Of a stretch of 64,000 nt of DNA, positions 1 through 8,539 are shown piece after piece. Below the pieces are notes generated by a model. The model did no database searches and was not told the DNA's origin. It saw nothing but the letters and a program-made list of their open reading frames with translations. The position numbers and the translations under genes are program-made. The first letter of the stretch is position 1. The number at the start of each line of letters is the position of its first letter. The stretch comes from an uncultured Clostridia bacterium (lineage in GTDB: Bacteria; Bacillota; Clostridia; Christensenellales; UBA1242), in NCBI GenBank assembly GCA_934778215.1, contig CAKVOE010000001.1:186001-250000 (forward strand), read 5' to 3'.

Positions 1-46
1 ATTTTTTAATAAAAATTTCAAAAATTTTTAAAATGAGTTATTTTTT

Positions 47-76
47 TTGACAAAGAATATTTCTTTATGTTAAACT
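47..76 (+). promoter_or_regulatory. Probable promoter of the T4SS-like locus
   Basis: TTGACA at 47-52 and TAAACT at 71-76 are separated by 18 bases. The next gene starts at 100 behind a purine-rich Shine-Dalgarno site near 88-94. This looks like a housekeeping sigma-factor promoter, and nothing else is visible between it and the first gene. Confidence 0.6.
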
Positions 77-99
77 AAACACTACAAGAGGGGAACAAA

Positions 100-441
100 A
101 TGAGAAATTTATTGATGAAATCTATTTTTAGTGTTACCAAGTTTTTGTTAGATGGGGAGGTAGAAACCACCGACCCAGATTATAATGCGTCAGTTAGTCC
201 TATATATGACTTTTTGGATACTTTTGGGCCTTTTTTAATTTCTATTGTGCTAGGACTAGGCGTTTTATATTGTATAGTTTTAATGGTAAAATATGTTAAA
301 GAAGAAGATGCTGGCGAGCGTGACAAAGTAAAAAAACAGGCTATAAACGCCGTCATCAGTTTTGGTGTTGTGGTAATTTTAATAGTGCTTTTGTATGCAT
401 TCCGTGGTACTTTTATAAAGGCTATGAATGATACTAAGTAA
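100..441 (+). CDS. Small two-helix membrane protein, VirB2/TrbC-like pilin candidate
   Basis: The 113-residue protein has a polar N-terminal stretch, then two hydrophobic helices at about residues 42-65 and 84-104. A short, highly charged loop (KYVKEEDAGERDKVKKQ) joins them. This is the layout of VirB2/TrbC-type pilin subunits and of the small pilin-like proteins of Gram-positive conjugative elements, and the next gene has the same layout. Its place upstream of a VirB4 ATPase and VirB6-like proteins supports a role as a T4SS channel or pilus subunit in the cytoplasmic membrane. No classical cleavable signal peptide is obvious. The family assignment rests on topology and context, not on a diagnostic motif. 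Confidence 0.6.
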   Translation: MRNLLMKSIFSVTKFLLDGEVETTDPDYNASVSPIYDFLDTFGPFLISIVLGLGVLYCIVLMVKYVKEEDAGERDKVKKQAINAVISFGVVVILIVLLYAFRGTFIKAMNDTK

Positions 442-501
442 TATTGGTTTCACAGATTTTTCAAAAATATTTAAATTTTTTAAAAAAAAGACAAAATTCA
501 T

Positions 502-531
502 TTGCTAAATGCAAAATAGGTGTGATACACT
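502..531 (+). promoter_or_regulatory. Possible promoter of the second pilin-like gene
   Basis: TTGCTA at 502-507 and TACACT at 526-531 are 18 bases apart. The -10 region sits in the context TGTGATACA, which recurs in the promoter upstream of the first giant gene (near 1087). The shared wording suggests co-regulation of the two units. The -35 element is weak. Confidence 0.4.
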
Positions 532-568
532 ACAATTAGATTTAAAAAAGCAAGGAGGAAAAGATATT

Positions 569-907
569 ATGTCATTCTTTAAATCTTTAATTGGTGAAGT
601 AAGTGATTTGCTAAGTGGTAAAGCAGGCTCTGACTTATCGGATGCTGCAAATACCCTTAAAACAACATTTACTAGCGTTATGAGGACTGTTATGCCTATC
701 GTATTTAGCGTAATTTTGGCATTTGGCGTGTTTTTCTCAATTAAGCTTGGTATTTACTATGCAAAACAAGAAACCACCGAAAAAAGAGAAGAAGCTAAAA
801 AGCGTTTAGTTGGTGCTGTAGTTGGTTTTGGTATTGGTATAGTTGCAGCAGTTATTTGCTGGGTTATATTCACAAATGACGCAATTATACAGAACTTATT
901 TAAATAA
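569..907 (+). CDS. Small two-helix membrane protein, VirB2/TrbC-like pilin candidate (second copy)
   Basis: I place the start at ATG 569, behind AAGGAGG at about 552-558, not at an in-frame ATG 60 bases upstream that overlaps the presumed promoter. The resulting 112-residue protein has an amphipathic N-terminal segment (about 1-35). Two membrane helices follow, at about 42-65 and 84-105, joined by the charged loop YAKQETTEKREEAKKR. The architecture matches the product at 100-441, so the pair are probably paralogous pilin-like T4SS subunits. A terminator follows, so this gene may be expressed separately from the giant gene downstream. Confidence 0.6.
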   Translation: MSFFKSLIGEVSDLLSGKAGSDLSDAANTLKTTFTSVMRTVMPIVFSVILAFGVFFSIKLGIYYAKQETTEKREEAKKRLVGAVVGFGIGIVAAVICWVIFTNDAIIQNLFK

Positions 908-970
908 TTAAATAACTTATTTGGCTATCGCTTAGTCAAGGCAAGTTTATTAATTTAATAAGCACTTTAA

Positions 971-1001
971 AAGTCACATAATTTTTGTGTGACTTCTTTT
1001 T
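971..1001 (+). terminator. Rho-independent terminator
   Basis: AAGTCACA at 971-978 pairs with TGTGACTT at 988-995 around a 9-base loop, and C plus a five-T run follows. It lies 64 bases after the second pilin-like gene. Confidence 0.7.
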
Positions 1002-1066
1002 GTGTTTAAAAAATTTTTTAAACAGCAAAAAAATTTGCAAACTTTTTAATTTTGGTTAATATTCGT

Positions 1067-1095
1067 TTGCTGGTGTTAAATTAATGTGATACAAT
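1067..1095 (+). promoter_or_regulatory. Probable promoter of the giant membrane-protein gene
   Basis: TTGCTG at 1067-1072 and TACAAT at 1090-1095 are separated by 17 bases. The TTGCT hexamer start and the TGTGATACA context of the -10 region match the candidate promoter at 502-531. Confidence 0.5.
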
Positions 1096-1211
1096 CATAT
1101 TAATAATAACCAATAATATATTTTTGTAAGTTAAATTATTTTTATATAATAATTTGCCTTGCAAATATGCAAAATATTACAAAAGAATTAATCGGTTACA
1201 AGGGGAAGATA

Positions 1212-4200
1212 ATGCAAAATACATTTTTGGGCAAAGTCTTTAATACATTGAGATTCATTTCTGCGAATGGCGAGGGACCAACTGGCTCTTCAATAGATTT
1301 TTTTTCAGATGCAGGCTCGGCAATTGCACAACTTTTATCAAAGATACTTGTAGCACTAGGTGATGTCGCTTATTGGCTTTGGGGTTTACTTATGTCCGCC
1401 CTTTACACCGTGGTAAAATTAGTTTTGAACATTGTAGATGTGTTGCAGTTTTTTGTAATGAAACTTGTGGGGATTGATATTTATCAAAACCCTAATTGGA
1501 AAAATCTGGTCACACTTAAAGATAGCGACCTTATAATAAAGTTAATAACCAGTGATACCGTAATTAATATCTTTCAAAAAATACTTGTTATTTCTGCATT
1601 GCTTTTAATAATTTTCTGTATTTTTGCTATAGTTAAACAAAACTATGCAAATGCTCTTGGCGAAGAAACAAAAGGGAATATCGTATTAAACACCCTAAAA
1701 AAAGCGGTAAAATCTATATTTTTATGTTTTTTGGTTCCTTTTTTGCTAATAATTGGAATATTAGGGTCTAACGTAATACTTGCAAGTGTTTGTTCTGCAA
1801 TTAAAGGAAACAACGACCTAACCCTTGGCGGAATAATCTTTACCACCAGTTCATACGAAGCCAACAAATATAGAATGTACGCCAAAGATGGACTAAAAAC
1901 GCCAATGTACTTTTCGTACGCAACCGAAATAGTTAATCCGTCTGACTATACAACAGACAATGACATGAGAATGTTGTTTTTAAAGTTGATTCGTGGGGAT
2001 ATTTACATTGAAAGTTTGTCGGGCGACCTAATCCAAAAGAAGGAACGTGGGGACTTTGATAGTTGGTTTGATACCTTTGGAAGTTTAGATTTATCAAAAA
2101 TCAACGAAAAATCTTCATTAACCGCTGGCGATGCAATTAATGCTTATGCAACAGTTACTGGAATATTGTCGGGGCCTGCTGGTTGGGTTGCTGGGGCTTT
2201 GTATAACATACTTGTAGCAGATTCTGTTTCGGGGCTTACCGAAGAAGAAATCCAAACAAACGGCAATCAACTTGTATATCAATTTGAGCAATCGTTTAAT
2301 GCGTGGTATTCTGAAAATTTTGACAAGCACCCGCTAGATGACTTGCCTTTGTGGAACAAGCATATTAGAAGCATATATAACACAAATTGGAAGAGAAACA
2401 ATAATCTCGAAAGTTTGCAAATGGATTTTAAATCTACCTATCAAATTTATGGCACGCAACAATTTCCATCTGACTTAAATGTAGAAGTTTCGATATTTAC
2501 AAATAGTGAAAAGTACGCAAAGTATGAAAACTTTACTACTTACGAATTAGAGTATTATGTAATGGCAGATTTGATGGATTATGCCATTGAGCACAATCAA
2601 AAATTCTATTTTGTAAATGCAAACAACAAAAATATAAATTGGACACCAATGACAAAAACGGGTGACGAATTATTAATTGATGACAACAAACAAATTAATA
2701 GTTATAGTGCCGAGAGTGGTGTTTATACCTACCGAAATGAGTCTAAGGGAACGGTAGAATATGTTTTGAGCGTGGCACCGGGCAGTGATGGTGCAACAGT
2801 AATAAAAAAGAATGATAAATATTATCTTGCAAGCAACGAAAATCAGCAGGTAAGAAAGTTGTCTAGTGGTAGTTTTTATGTTTCGTACTACAATGGCATA
2901 AATAGACTATACTGGTCAGAAGATGATTCCTTGGGCGAGAAATATGGTTCAACCTACATAATTTGTATTGCAGATAAATATAACGAAGGCAAATTTTTGC
3001 CAGTTACACAAAAGACCACAAACTTTCAGTCGGATTTTTTGGATAAAGAATACGCTGGGCCTATAGTTGCTAGAGGTATTTTTGCAAATAGTATTTCATT
3101 TTCGGTGTTGTACCCAACAGCAATTAGAGAGCAAATGATAGATGAAAATGGCGACCCAATTGAGTCATTAGAAGTGGCTTCGGGGGTAAGAACAAGCGTT
3201 GCCAATGCACTTTCAACAGATGCAGAAGGTAATATTGTTATAGACTCTACATTTACTCCGCTTGTTGCATTTGACGGAAATGAACCAGTTACGGTTGGTA
3301 TGGGTCAAAAAAGTTCTTTGCTAACCGCTTTGTACTCAAAAGCAACTGATGAAAAATCAAGAATTGGAGTAAAAAGCATTTTCTCTAATTTGGTTGCCTA
3401 CAATGGAGCGGTTGAAGGCTTGTCGCTTGGCAAAGATATTTCATCAAAAATTTATGTAAATAGTGCAATTTCCTATTATAAGGTTACAGATAAGGGTCTA
3501 ATCTTTTACGATGCAAGTGGGGCAGAGATGCCTTTGTCAAACAAATCTCGTGCAAACAATCCAAAAGAATGCACTTTTAGCACGTATGATATTAAAGATA
3601 TTTCCCTTTATTATGCTGTAGATAAAGGGCTTGCGTATAATTATAGCGTAATGGCAGACGAAACGGTTGGTACAAATGTTGCAGATATTCAAAAGCTTAT
3701 AGCAAGCAGTGCAACAGCGCAATCAAGCAAGGTAATAGATTTTAATTCGTTGCTTCTTGTGCAATACAAAGGTAAATTAGTTAAAGTTACACTTGATGCC
3801 AAAGATTATTACTTTTTGGTGGGCGTTAAAGCAGTGGGGCTTTCACAAAACGGAAGTGAATTTTCGAGTGCAGGCACTTTTTATGAGTATAAGGCATTTA
3901 CCACTGTTTCTAACGAAATTTTGGCAAATGGCGTAACTACTGATGGTTTCGTTACAAAGGTAAATAACAACAGCATTAATGTATATAGAAAAAATATAGT
4001 TAATTTATATATTAAAGATGGCGAAATTTATTACACTTCGGGTGTAAAATATTTTGACTCTTCATTTACCGAAAAACTTTTGACAACAACCATTGATAAA
4101 ATAAAGAGTATAACATCTGTGGATATGGCAAACTATGTTAAAAATAACGGGTTTGGCAAGTTTAAAAATGACGTTTATGGCAGAAATGAAGCAAAAGATG

Positions 4201-7200
4201 TAGAAATGCTAAAATACAACGTTTTTGAACTATTGGAAGTTGGACAACTAAAAAGATGTTTTGACACCGATGCAGGTGCCGAGTATTATCAAAAAGAAAC
4301 AGAATCTCCCGTTGTTTACAATGAGAAAGTGTTCAGTTTTTACACCGAAACAAGCGAAGGGTATTTGCAGGCAATTACTATTGCAGACTTTGACTCGGCT
4401 ACAAATTTGAGTAACAAAAAGGTATATGTTGTATACAATGACTTTGTGGCATCTGCAACATTTACAGGCGAACCGGTAGTAGAAGGTGGTGAACCAGTAG
4501 TTCAAATTGTATATTTAAATAGAGCAGAGTATGAAAACGCTTTAAGGGACAATAGGTATAGCAATGTTACCATTGTAAATAACAGTGAAAGCGCATTGTT
4601 AATTTCTGAAAACATTAAAGAATCTTTGGCAGATACAAGAACAGAAAACTTTTACAAAAAGCGAAAGGAAATAAGTTTAGAGTTGTTTGGCAAAGTGGCA
4701 AATTTCTATTATGGTCAAGATTTGCTAATTGCTTTGGGTTCTACAATTCAAGAATTGCCAAGTGCATATTTAAGATATAATTCAGACAATAAGTCATTAG
4801 ATTATTATACCAGCACCGGTTACGAAACGGCGTCTTATAAGTTGGTAGAAGGCTCCTCAGCACAAGAAAATAAAGGAACGGTTAACATTAAACTTAATCT
4901 TTATTACCAACTAAAAGAAAACAGGCCAACAAACGCATTTATTAGTCAAAATGAATTAAACGATTACAACGCAAAAGAAAACTATCAAAAAGAAATAATA
5001 ACTTTAAATGTTGACTACAATTCAACAATTTACGATATCCAAGAAACAAACGGAAAAACCAAAATGGTTACCGATTTTGCTATTGGCAATGTTGGCGTAA
5101 CGATTGAATCCGGTGGGCAAGATAGTTATGCACAAAGTCTTATTACCCAACAAAATAAGGCGGTTTATTGTAGCAACAAGTTGGCTTTAAGCAATAGTGC
5201 AATTAAAGATTTAGCAATAAAAACACTGTCTGGCATAACGCTAGATACCGATTATTATTCAGCAATAAATTTAAGAGAACTTAACACCGAGGGTGATAGA
5301 TATATTTATTTTGAGCATGGTGACTTTGGCAGTGTGTTCTCTAACATAATTTTTGACTTAGCATTTCACTTTGATTTTTCGGGAGCGCTAAAAGGCAATA
5401 GTGTTGCTTTTGCCATAAGAATTAAACCGGGCATTGTAAATTCTTACAAAATTACAACCGATTACCATTTAGAAGGTGGTGGTTTTGTACTAAATTATAA
5501 CTTTAATGAAGCTACGGGAATTGGCATTAGTTATCTTTTTGATATGAAGTCTATTAATCCGCTAATACTTTGTTTCTCTACGGGCATTGTATTTAATATG
5601 TTGTGGAAGATGGTTTGGGGATTAATTTCAAGAATTTATGAAATTGCGATACAATTTGTAGTGTTGCCGGGCGTTTTAACAATAGGAATAATGTCTTCGG
5701 ATAAGTTTGGAGATTGGAGCAAGGCGGTTATCAAAAAGGTAATGAGTGCCTACACGGCTCTAATTATGTTAAACTTATATTACGCACTTATCCCGTCTAT
5801 AGACTCATTAACTACCGGACTAATTAAGTGGTCAGAGTTACCTTCTACATTCACTTCGTGGTTTGGTAGCATTGGTTCGTTTATTGGTGCAAAAGGTGGT
5901 GGCTTTATGGGAAGTTTTGGCAGTAAAATATCAAGTATTGCATTAAACATTAATAGTTTATTAGGACTAGAAGAAGCAACAAGCGTTGCAGTAGCAAATT
6001 TCCTTAATAAAATTATATTTATATTATTCTTCTTAGTATTAACTACACTTGTAACCAAGGGTAAAGATATTTTGGGAGATTATTTGGGTACTGGTGATGT
6101 TGTAGATGATGGAGCAAAAGCCTTTAAAGATGTACAAGGTTTAAAAGACGAGTACAACAACAGTTTGCCGGGCAAAATGATTAATGGCTCAGCAAGACTT
6201 GCTGGTAAAGGAGTTTCTGGGGTATATAAATTTGCAAAAGACAAAATTAACAAGGCAAGATCAGCGGGAGAATCAGGTTTTACAGCCGAAGATTTAGTTG
6301 GTGGCGAAGCCTTTGAAACAGGGGATAGAGCATCAGCCGTTAGCACATTATCTAACAGCAATATATCATCACTTGCTTCGGCGTTGACATCTAGTATGCC
6401 ACCAGCAACTTATTATATGAGTGCTACCGCAACCCCAAGCCGAAGAAGTTCGGGGGGAGGAGTTCCTCTTCCTGCCACAACGGGGTCTTCAGACGAAGAA
6501 GAAAGACCAGCATCTTCTGGACATGCTAGCGTAATGAATGGTTCTGGCGGATTTGGGTTTGCTGGCGGAGATGATAGTTCGGGACTTGGAAGAAATCACG
6601 GCTCGGGTACCGCTATGTATTATGGAGGTGGAGGATCTTCTGTTGGTGGTGGCAACAATATGAACTTAGCCTACTATGATAGTTTGGTAGATAATAACAT
6701 GAGCATTGCTCAGATGGATAGCCATATTAACGATTTGGGTAATGTTATTGCAGAGGCAGGTAAAGAAGAAAGCAAACTAAGAGTTCAAGCCAATAAAACT
6801 TATACCAAATCAGATAAACTCGCTCATGATCAAGTAAAAGCCGATCTCGAAGTCAAAACTAAACAATGGACGCAATCTAGCGATGACAATGAAAAATCAC
6901 AGTTGGGTGCAGATATTGGTAAACTTAGCACTCAAAACAGAATGTTTGAAGAGAAGAAACAACAACGAGAAGAGTTGTTGGCTCAAGCAAAAGATGTTCA
7001 GCGTAGAAATTATGATGCTACGGTAGAATTCCAAGCCTATCAGGCTGCAAGAGCGGGTAAGGCAAAAACAGCAACCGATGCCGTTTCAGCAAATGACGAA
7101 GACAAGATAATGACCGTTTCGCACTCTAATAAGATGTACAGACAGGCAGTAGATAACATAAGAGAAGACAAAGCAAAACTTAAAGGTGCAAAATTTAACG

Positions 7201-8426
7201 CCGAACAAAATGCGTTGTCAGACGCCGAAAAAACCGAACTATCTGGTATGGATAATCAGTTAAAGTCTGCACAAGCAAAAATAGACAACCACAACAACCA
7301 ACTAAAATCATTATATGCAAATAAGCAACCAACCAAAGAGATTTTGGAACAAATCGAAAATGAAAAGAACTTGTTAGAAGCAGCCGAAAAACAAAAACAA
7401 AATATAGAAGCAAGAAAACAAGCATTAAGCGACAAAAAACAACGATTTGACAATGCGGTTGCAGACCAACAAAAACTAACCGATAAGTTAAATAAAGACA
7501 TGGCAGATAGAGATAAATATAAACAGATTAACGAGCAAGAAAAAGCACGACAAAATGATACCGCAAAAATGTCTGACCTAGATAAACTAGGAGAACAAAT
7601 AAACAAAAAGGCAGATGCCGAAAAAACGGGTATTTTGGTAAGTGACTTAAATCAAACCAAAGCAAATGCATCAAGGGTAGCATCAGAACTTGAAAAACAC
7701 GCACAAGTTATAGATAAGCACAGCGAAAGTCTACAAAAGAAAGCTGACGCAGACAAGGTTGCTAGTGCATTAAATAGTGTAGGCGCAGGAGGCGGTTCTG
7801 GCGGAAGTGGTTCTGGCGGAGGCGGTTCTGCTGGCGGTAGACCAATACCAAAAGCAACCAAAAAACGTAAGACGCTAGAAGAAAAGAAACGAGAACTTAT
7901 CAACAAAGAAATGGATTTGGAAGAAAAGGAAATTAAGCCGGGATTATTCTCTGGAGTAAGAAGGTTTACAAATTCCGTTCAAAGAAATGTGCTTAAATTC
8001 CAAGTTGGTACAATTTCTAAGGTACAAAGTGCAGGAGAAGGCATTAAAGATGGTGCAAAATATGTTGTAAATAAGGTAGCTTCTTCACAGCCTGTTCAAC
8101 AAGGAAGAAAGTTTGTTCGAAAGGTTGGAGATGCTGTTAGTGAAGCAGGAGCTGCTGTTGGTGAAGTAAAAGATAAGTTAGTTGATGCAGCTAATACAGC
8201 CAAAGATGCCGTTGTGGACGTTTATAACAACAGTGCTCCTGTTCAACATGAAAGAGAAAAAATGGTTGAACGCAAACAAACATTTGATGCAAGAAACCAA
8301 AGAACAAGAACTCTTGACGAGAGCCAATTCTCAAAAGGAGAAAGAAGGTCGCAAATGTCAAGAAAGGCGGTTTTAGAAGAAAGAGAGGGCAAAAATAAAG
8401 GGGGAAACAATAATAATAACCCATAA
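1212..8426 (+). CDS. Giant VirB6-like polytopic T4SS protein A
   Basis: I choose ATG 1212 because AGGGGAAG lies just upstream; an in-frame ATG exists at 1167. The 2404-residue product has N-terminal membrane helices (about 45-80, 122-147, 170-200) and a roughly 1200-residue extracytoplasmic region. C-terminal helices follow at about 1445-1530 and 1600-1620. The cytoplasmic tail is glycine-rich, then a long Lys/Glu/Gln-rich coiled coil (about 1835-2190), a Gly/Ser linker near 2190-2206 and a basic end. The helix blocks and several ectodomain motifs (VMADLMDYA, VARGIF, PTAIRE) recur in the products at 11339 and 18154, so the three are paralogs. VirB6/TrbL proteins form the inner-membrane T4SS channel. 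That assignment here comes from topology and VirB4 linkage. The ectodomain fold is unknown to me. Confidence 0.65.
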   Translation: MQNTFLGKVFNTLRFISANGEGPTGSSIDFFSDAGSAIAQLLSKILVALGDVAYWLWGLLMSALYTVVKLVLNIVDVLQFFVMKLVGIDIYQNPNWKNLVTLKDSDLIIKLITSDTVINIFQKILVISALLLIIFCIFAIVKQNYANALGEETKGNIVLNTLKKAVKSIFLCFLVPFLLIIGILGSNVILASVCSAIKGNNDLTLGGIIFTTSSYEANKYRMYAKDGLKTPMYFSYATEIVNPSDYTTDNDMRMLFLKLIRGDIYIESLSGDLIQKKERGDFDSWFDTFGSLDLSKINEKSSLTAGDAINAYATVTGILSGPAGWVAGALYNILVADSVSGLTEEEIQTNGNQLVYQFEQSFNAWYSENFDKHPLDDLPLWNKHIRSIYNTNWKRNNNLESLQMDFKSTYQIYGTQQFPSDLNVEVSIFTNSEKYAKYENFTTYELEYYVMADLMDYAIEHNQKFYFVNANNKNINWTPMTKTGDELLIDDNKQINSYSAESGVYTYRNESKGTVEYVLSVAPGSDGATVIKKNDKYYLASNENQQVRKLSSGSFYVSYYNGINRLYWSEDDSLGEKYGSTYIICIADKYNEGKFLPVTQKTTNFQSDFLDKEYAGPIVARGIFANSISFSVLYPTAIREQMIDENGDPIESLEVASGVRTSVANALSTDAEGNIVIDSTFTPLVAFDGNEPVTVGMGQKSSLLTALYSKATDEKSRIGVKSIFSNLVAYNGAVEGLSLGKDISSKIYVNSAISYYKVTDKGLIFYDASGAEMPLSNKSRANNPKECTFSTYDIKDISLYYAVDKGLAYNYSVMADETVGTNVADIQKLIASSATAQSSKVIDFNSLLLVQYKGKLVKVTLDAKDYYFLVGVKAVGLSQNGSEFSSAGTFYEYKAFTTVSNEILANGVTTDGFVTKVNNNSINVYRKNIVNLYIKDGEIYYTSGVKYFDSSFTEKLLTTTIDKIKSITSVDMANYVKNNGFGKFKNDVYGRNEAKDVEMLKYNVFELLEVGQLKRCFDTDAGAEYYQKETESPVVYNEKVFSFYTETSEGYLQAITIADFDSATNLSNKKVYVVYNDFVASATFTGEPVVEGGEPVVQIVYLNRAEYENALRDNRYSNVTIVNNSESALLISENIKESLADTRTENFYKKRKEISLELFGKVANFYYGQDLLIALGSTIQELPSAYLRYNSDNKSLDYYTSTGYETASYKLVEGSSAQENKGTVNIKLNLYYQLKENRPTNAFISQNELNDYNAKENYQKEIITLNVDYNSTIYDIQETNGKTKMVTDFAIGNVGVTIESGGQDSYAQSLITQQNKAVYCSNKLALSNSAIKDLAIKTLSGITLDTDYYSAINLRELNTEGDRYIYFEHGDFGSVFSNIIFDLAFHFDFSGALKGNSVAFAIRIKPGIVNSYKITTDYHLEGGGFVLNYNFNEATGIGISYLFDMKSINPLILCFSTGIVFNMLWKMVWGLISRIYEIAIQFVVLPGVLTIGIMSSDKFGDWSKAVIKKVMSAYTALIMLNLYYALIPSIDSLTTGLIKWSELPSTFTSWFGSIGSFIGAKGGGFMGSFGSKISSIALNINSLLGLEEATSVAVANFLNKIIFILFFLVLTTLVTKGKDILGDYLGTGDVVDDGAKAFKDVQGLKDEYNNSLPGKMINGSARLAGKGVSGVYKFAKDKINKARSAGESGFTAEDLVGGEAFETGDRASAVSTLSNSNISSLASALTSSMPPATYYMSATATPSRRSSGGGVPLPATTGSSDEEERPASSGHASVMNGSGGFGFAGGDDSSGLGRNHGSGTAMYYGGGGSSVGGGNNMNLAYYDSLVDNNMSIAQMDSHINDLGNVIAEAGKEESKLRVQANKTYTKSDKLAHDQVKADLEVKTKQWTQSSDDNEKSQLGADIGKLSTQNRMFEEKKQQREELLAQAKDVQRRNYDATVEFQAYQAARAGKAKTATDAVSANDEDKIMTVSHSNKMYRQAVDNIREDKAKLKGAKFNAEQNALSDAEKTELSGMDNQLKSAQAKIDNHNNQLKSLYANKQPTKEILEQIENEKNLLEAAEKQKQNIEARKQALSDKKQRFDNAVADQQKLTDKLNKDMADRDKYKQINEQEKARQNDTAKMSDLDKLGEQINKKADAEKTGILVSDLNQTKANASRVASELEKHAQVIDKHSESLQKKADADKVASALNSVGAGGGSGGSGSGGGGSAGGRPIPKATKKRKTLEEKKRELINKEMDLEEKEIKPGLFSGVRRFTNSVQRNVLKFQVGTISKVQSAGEGIKDGAKYVVNKVASSQPVQQGRKFVRKVGDAVSEAGAAVGEVKDKLVDAANTAKDAVVDVYNNSAPVQHEREKMVERKQTFDARNQRTRTLDESQFSKGERRSQMSRKAVLEEREGKNKGGNNNNNP

Positions 8427-8448
8427 TAAAACCTAATCAATTTGCAAA

Positions 8449-8475
8449 CCACCTTAAAGATTGTCTTTAAGGTGG
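8449..8475 (+). promoter_or_regulatory. Perfect intergenic mRNA hairpin without U-tract
   Basis: CCACCTTAAAGA (8449-8460) and TCTTTAAGGTGG (8464-8475) form a perfect 12-base-pair stem with a 3-base loop. The sequence after it is GGAGTAAATT, so it is not a standard intrinsic terminator. It lies between giant gene A and the VirB4 gene and could stabilise or separate the two parts of the message. Confidence 0.6.
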
Positions 8476-8539
8476 GGAGTAAATTACTAGATACAAAGTG
8501 GCGACTTAAAACGCAAAATTACTTTAAGGAGAAATTAAA

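Larger units (their letters stand above)
908..1211 (+). other. Intergenic region with terminator and promoter
   Basis: This 304-base gap separates the small pilin-like genes from the giant membrane-protein gene. It holds a terminator-like hairpin (971-1001) and a probable promoter (1067-1095). I see no further gene in it. Confidence 0.6.
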
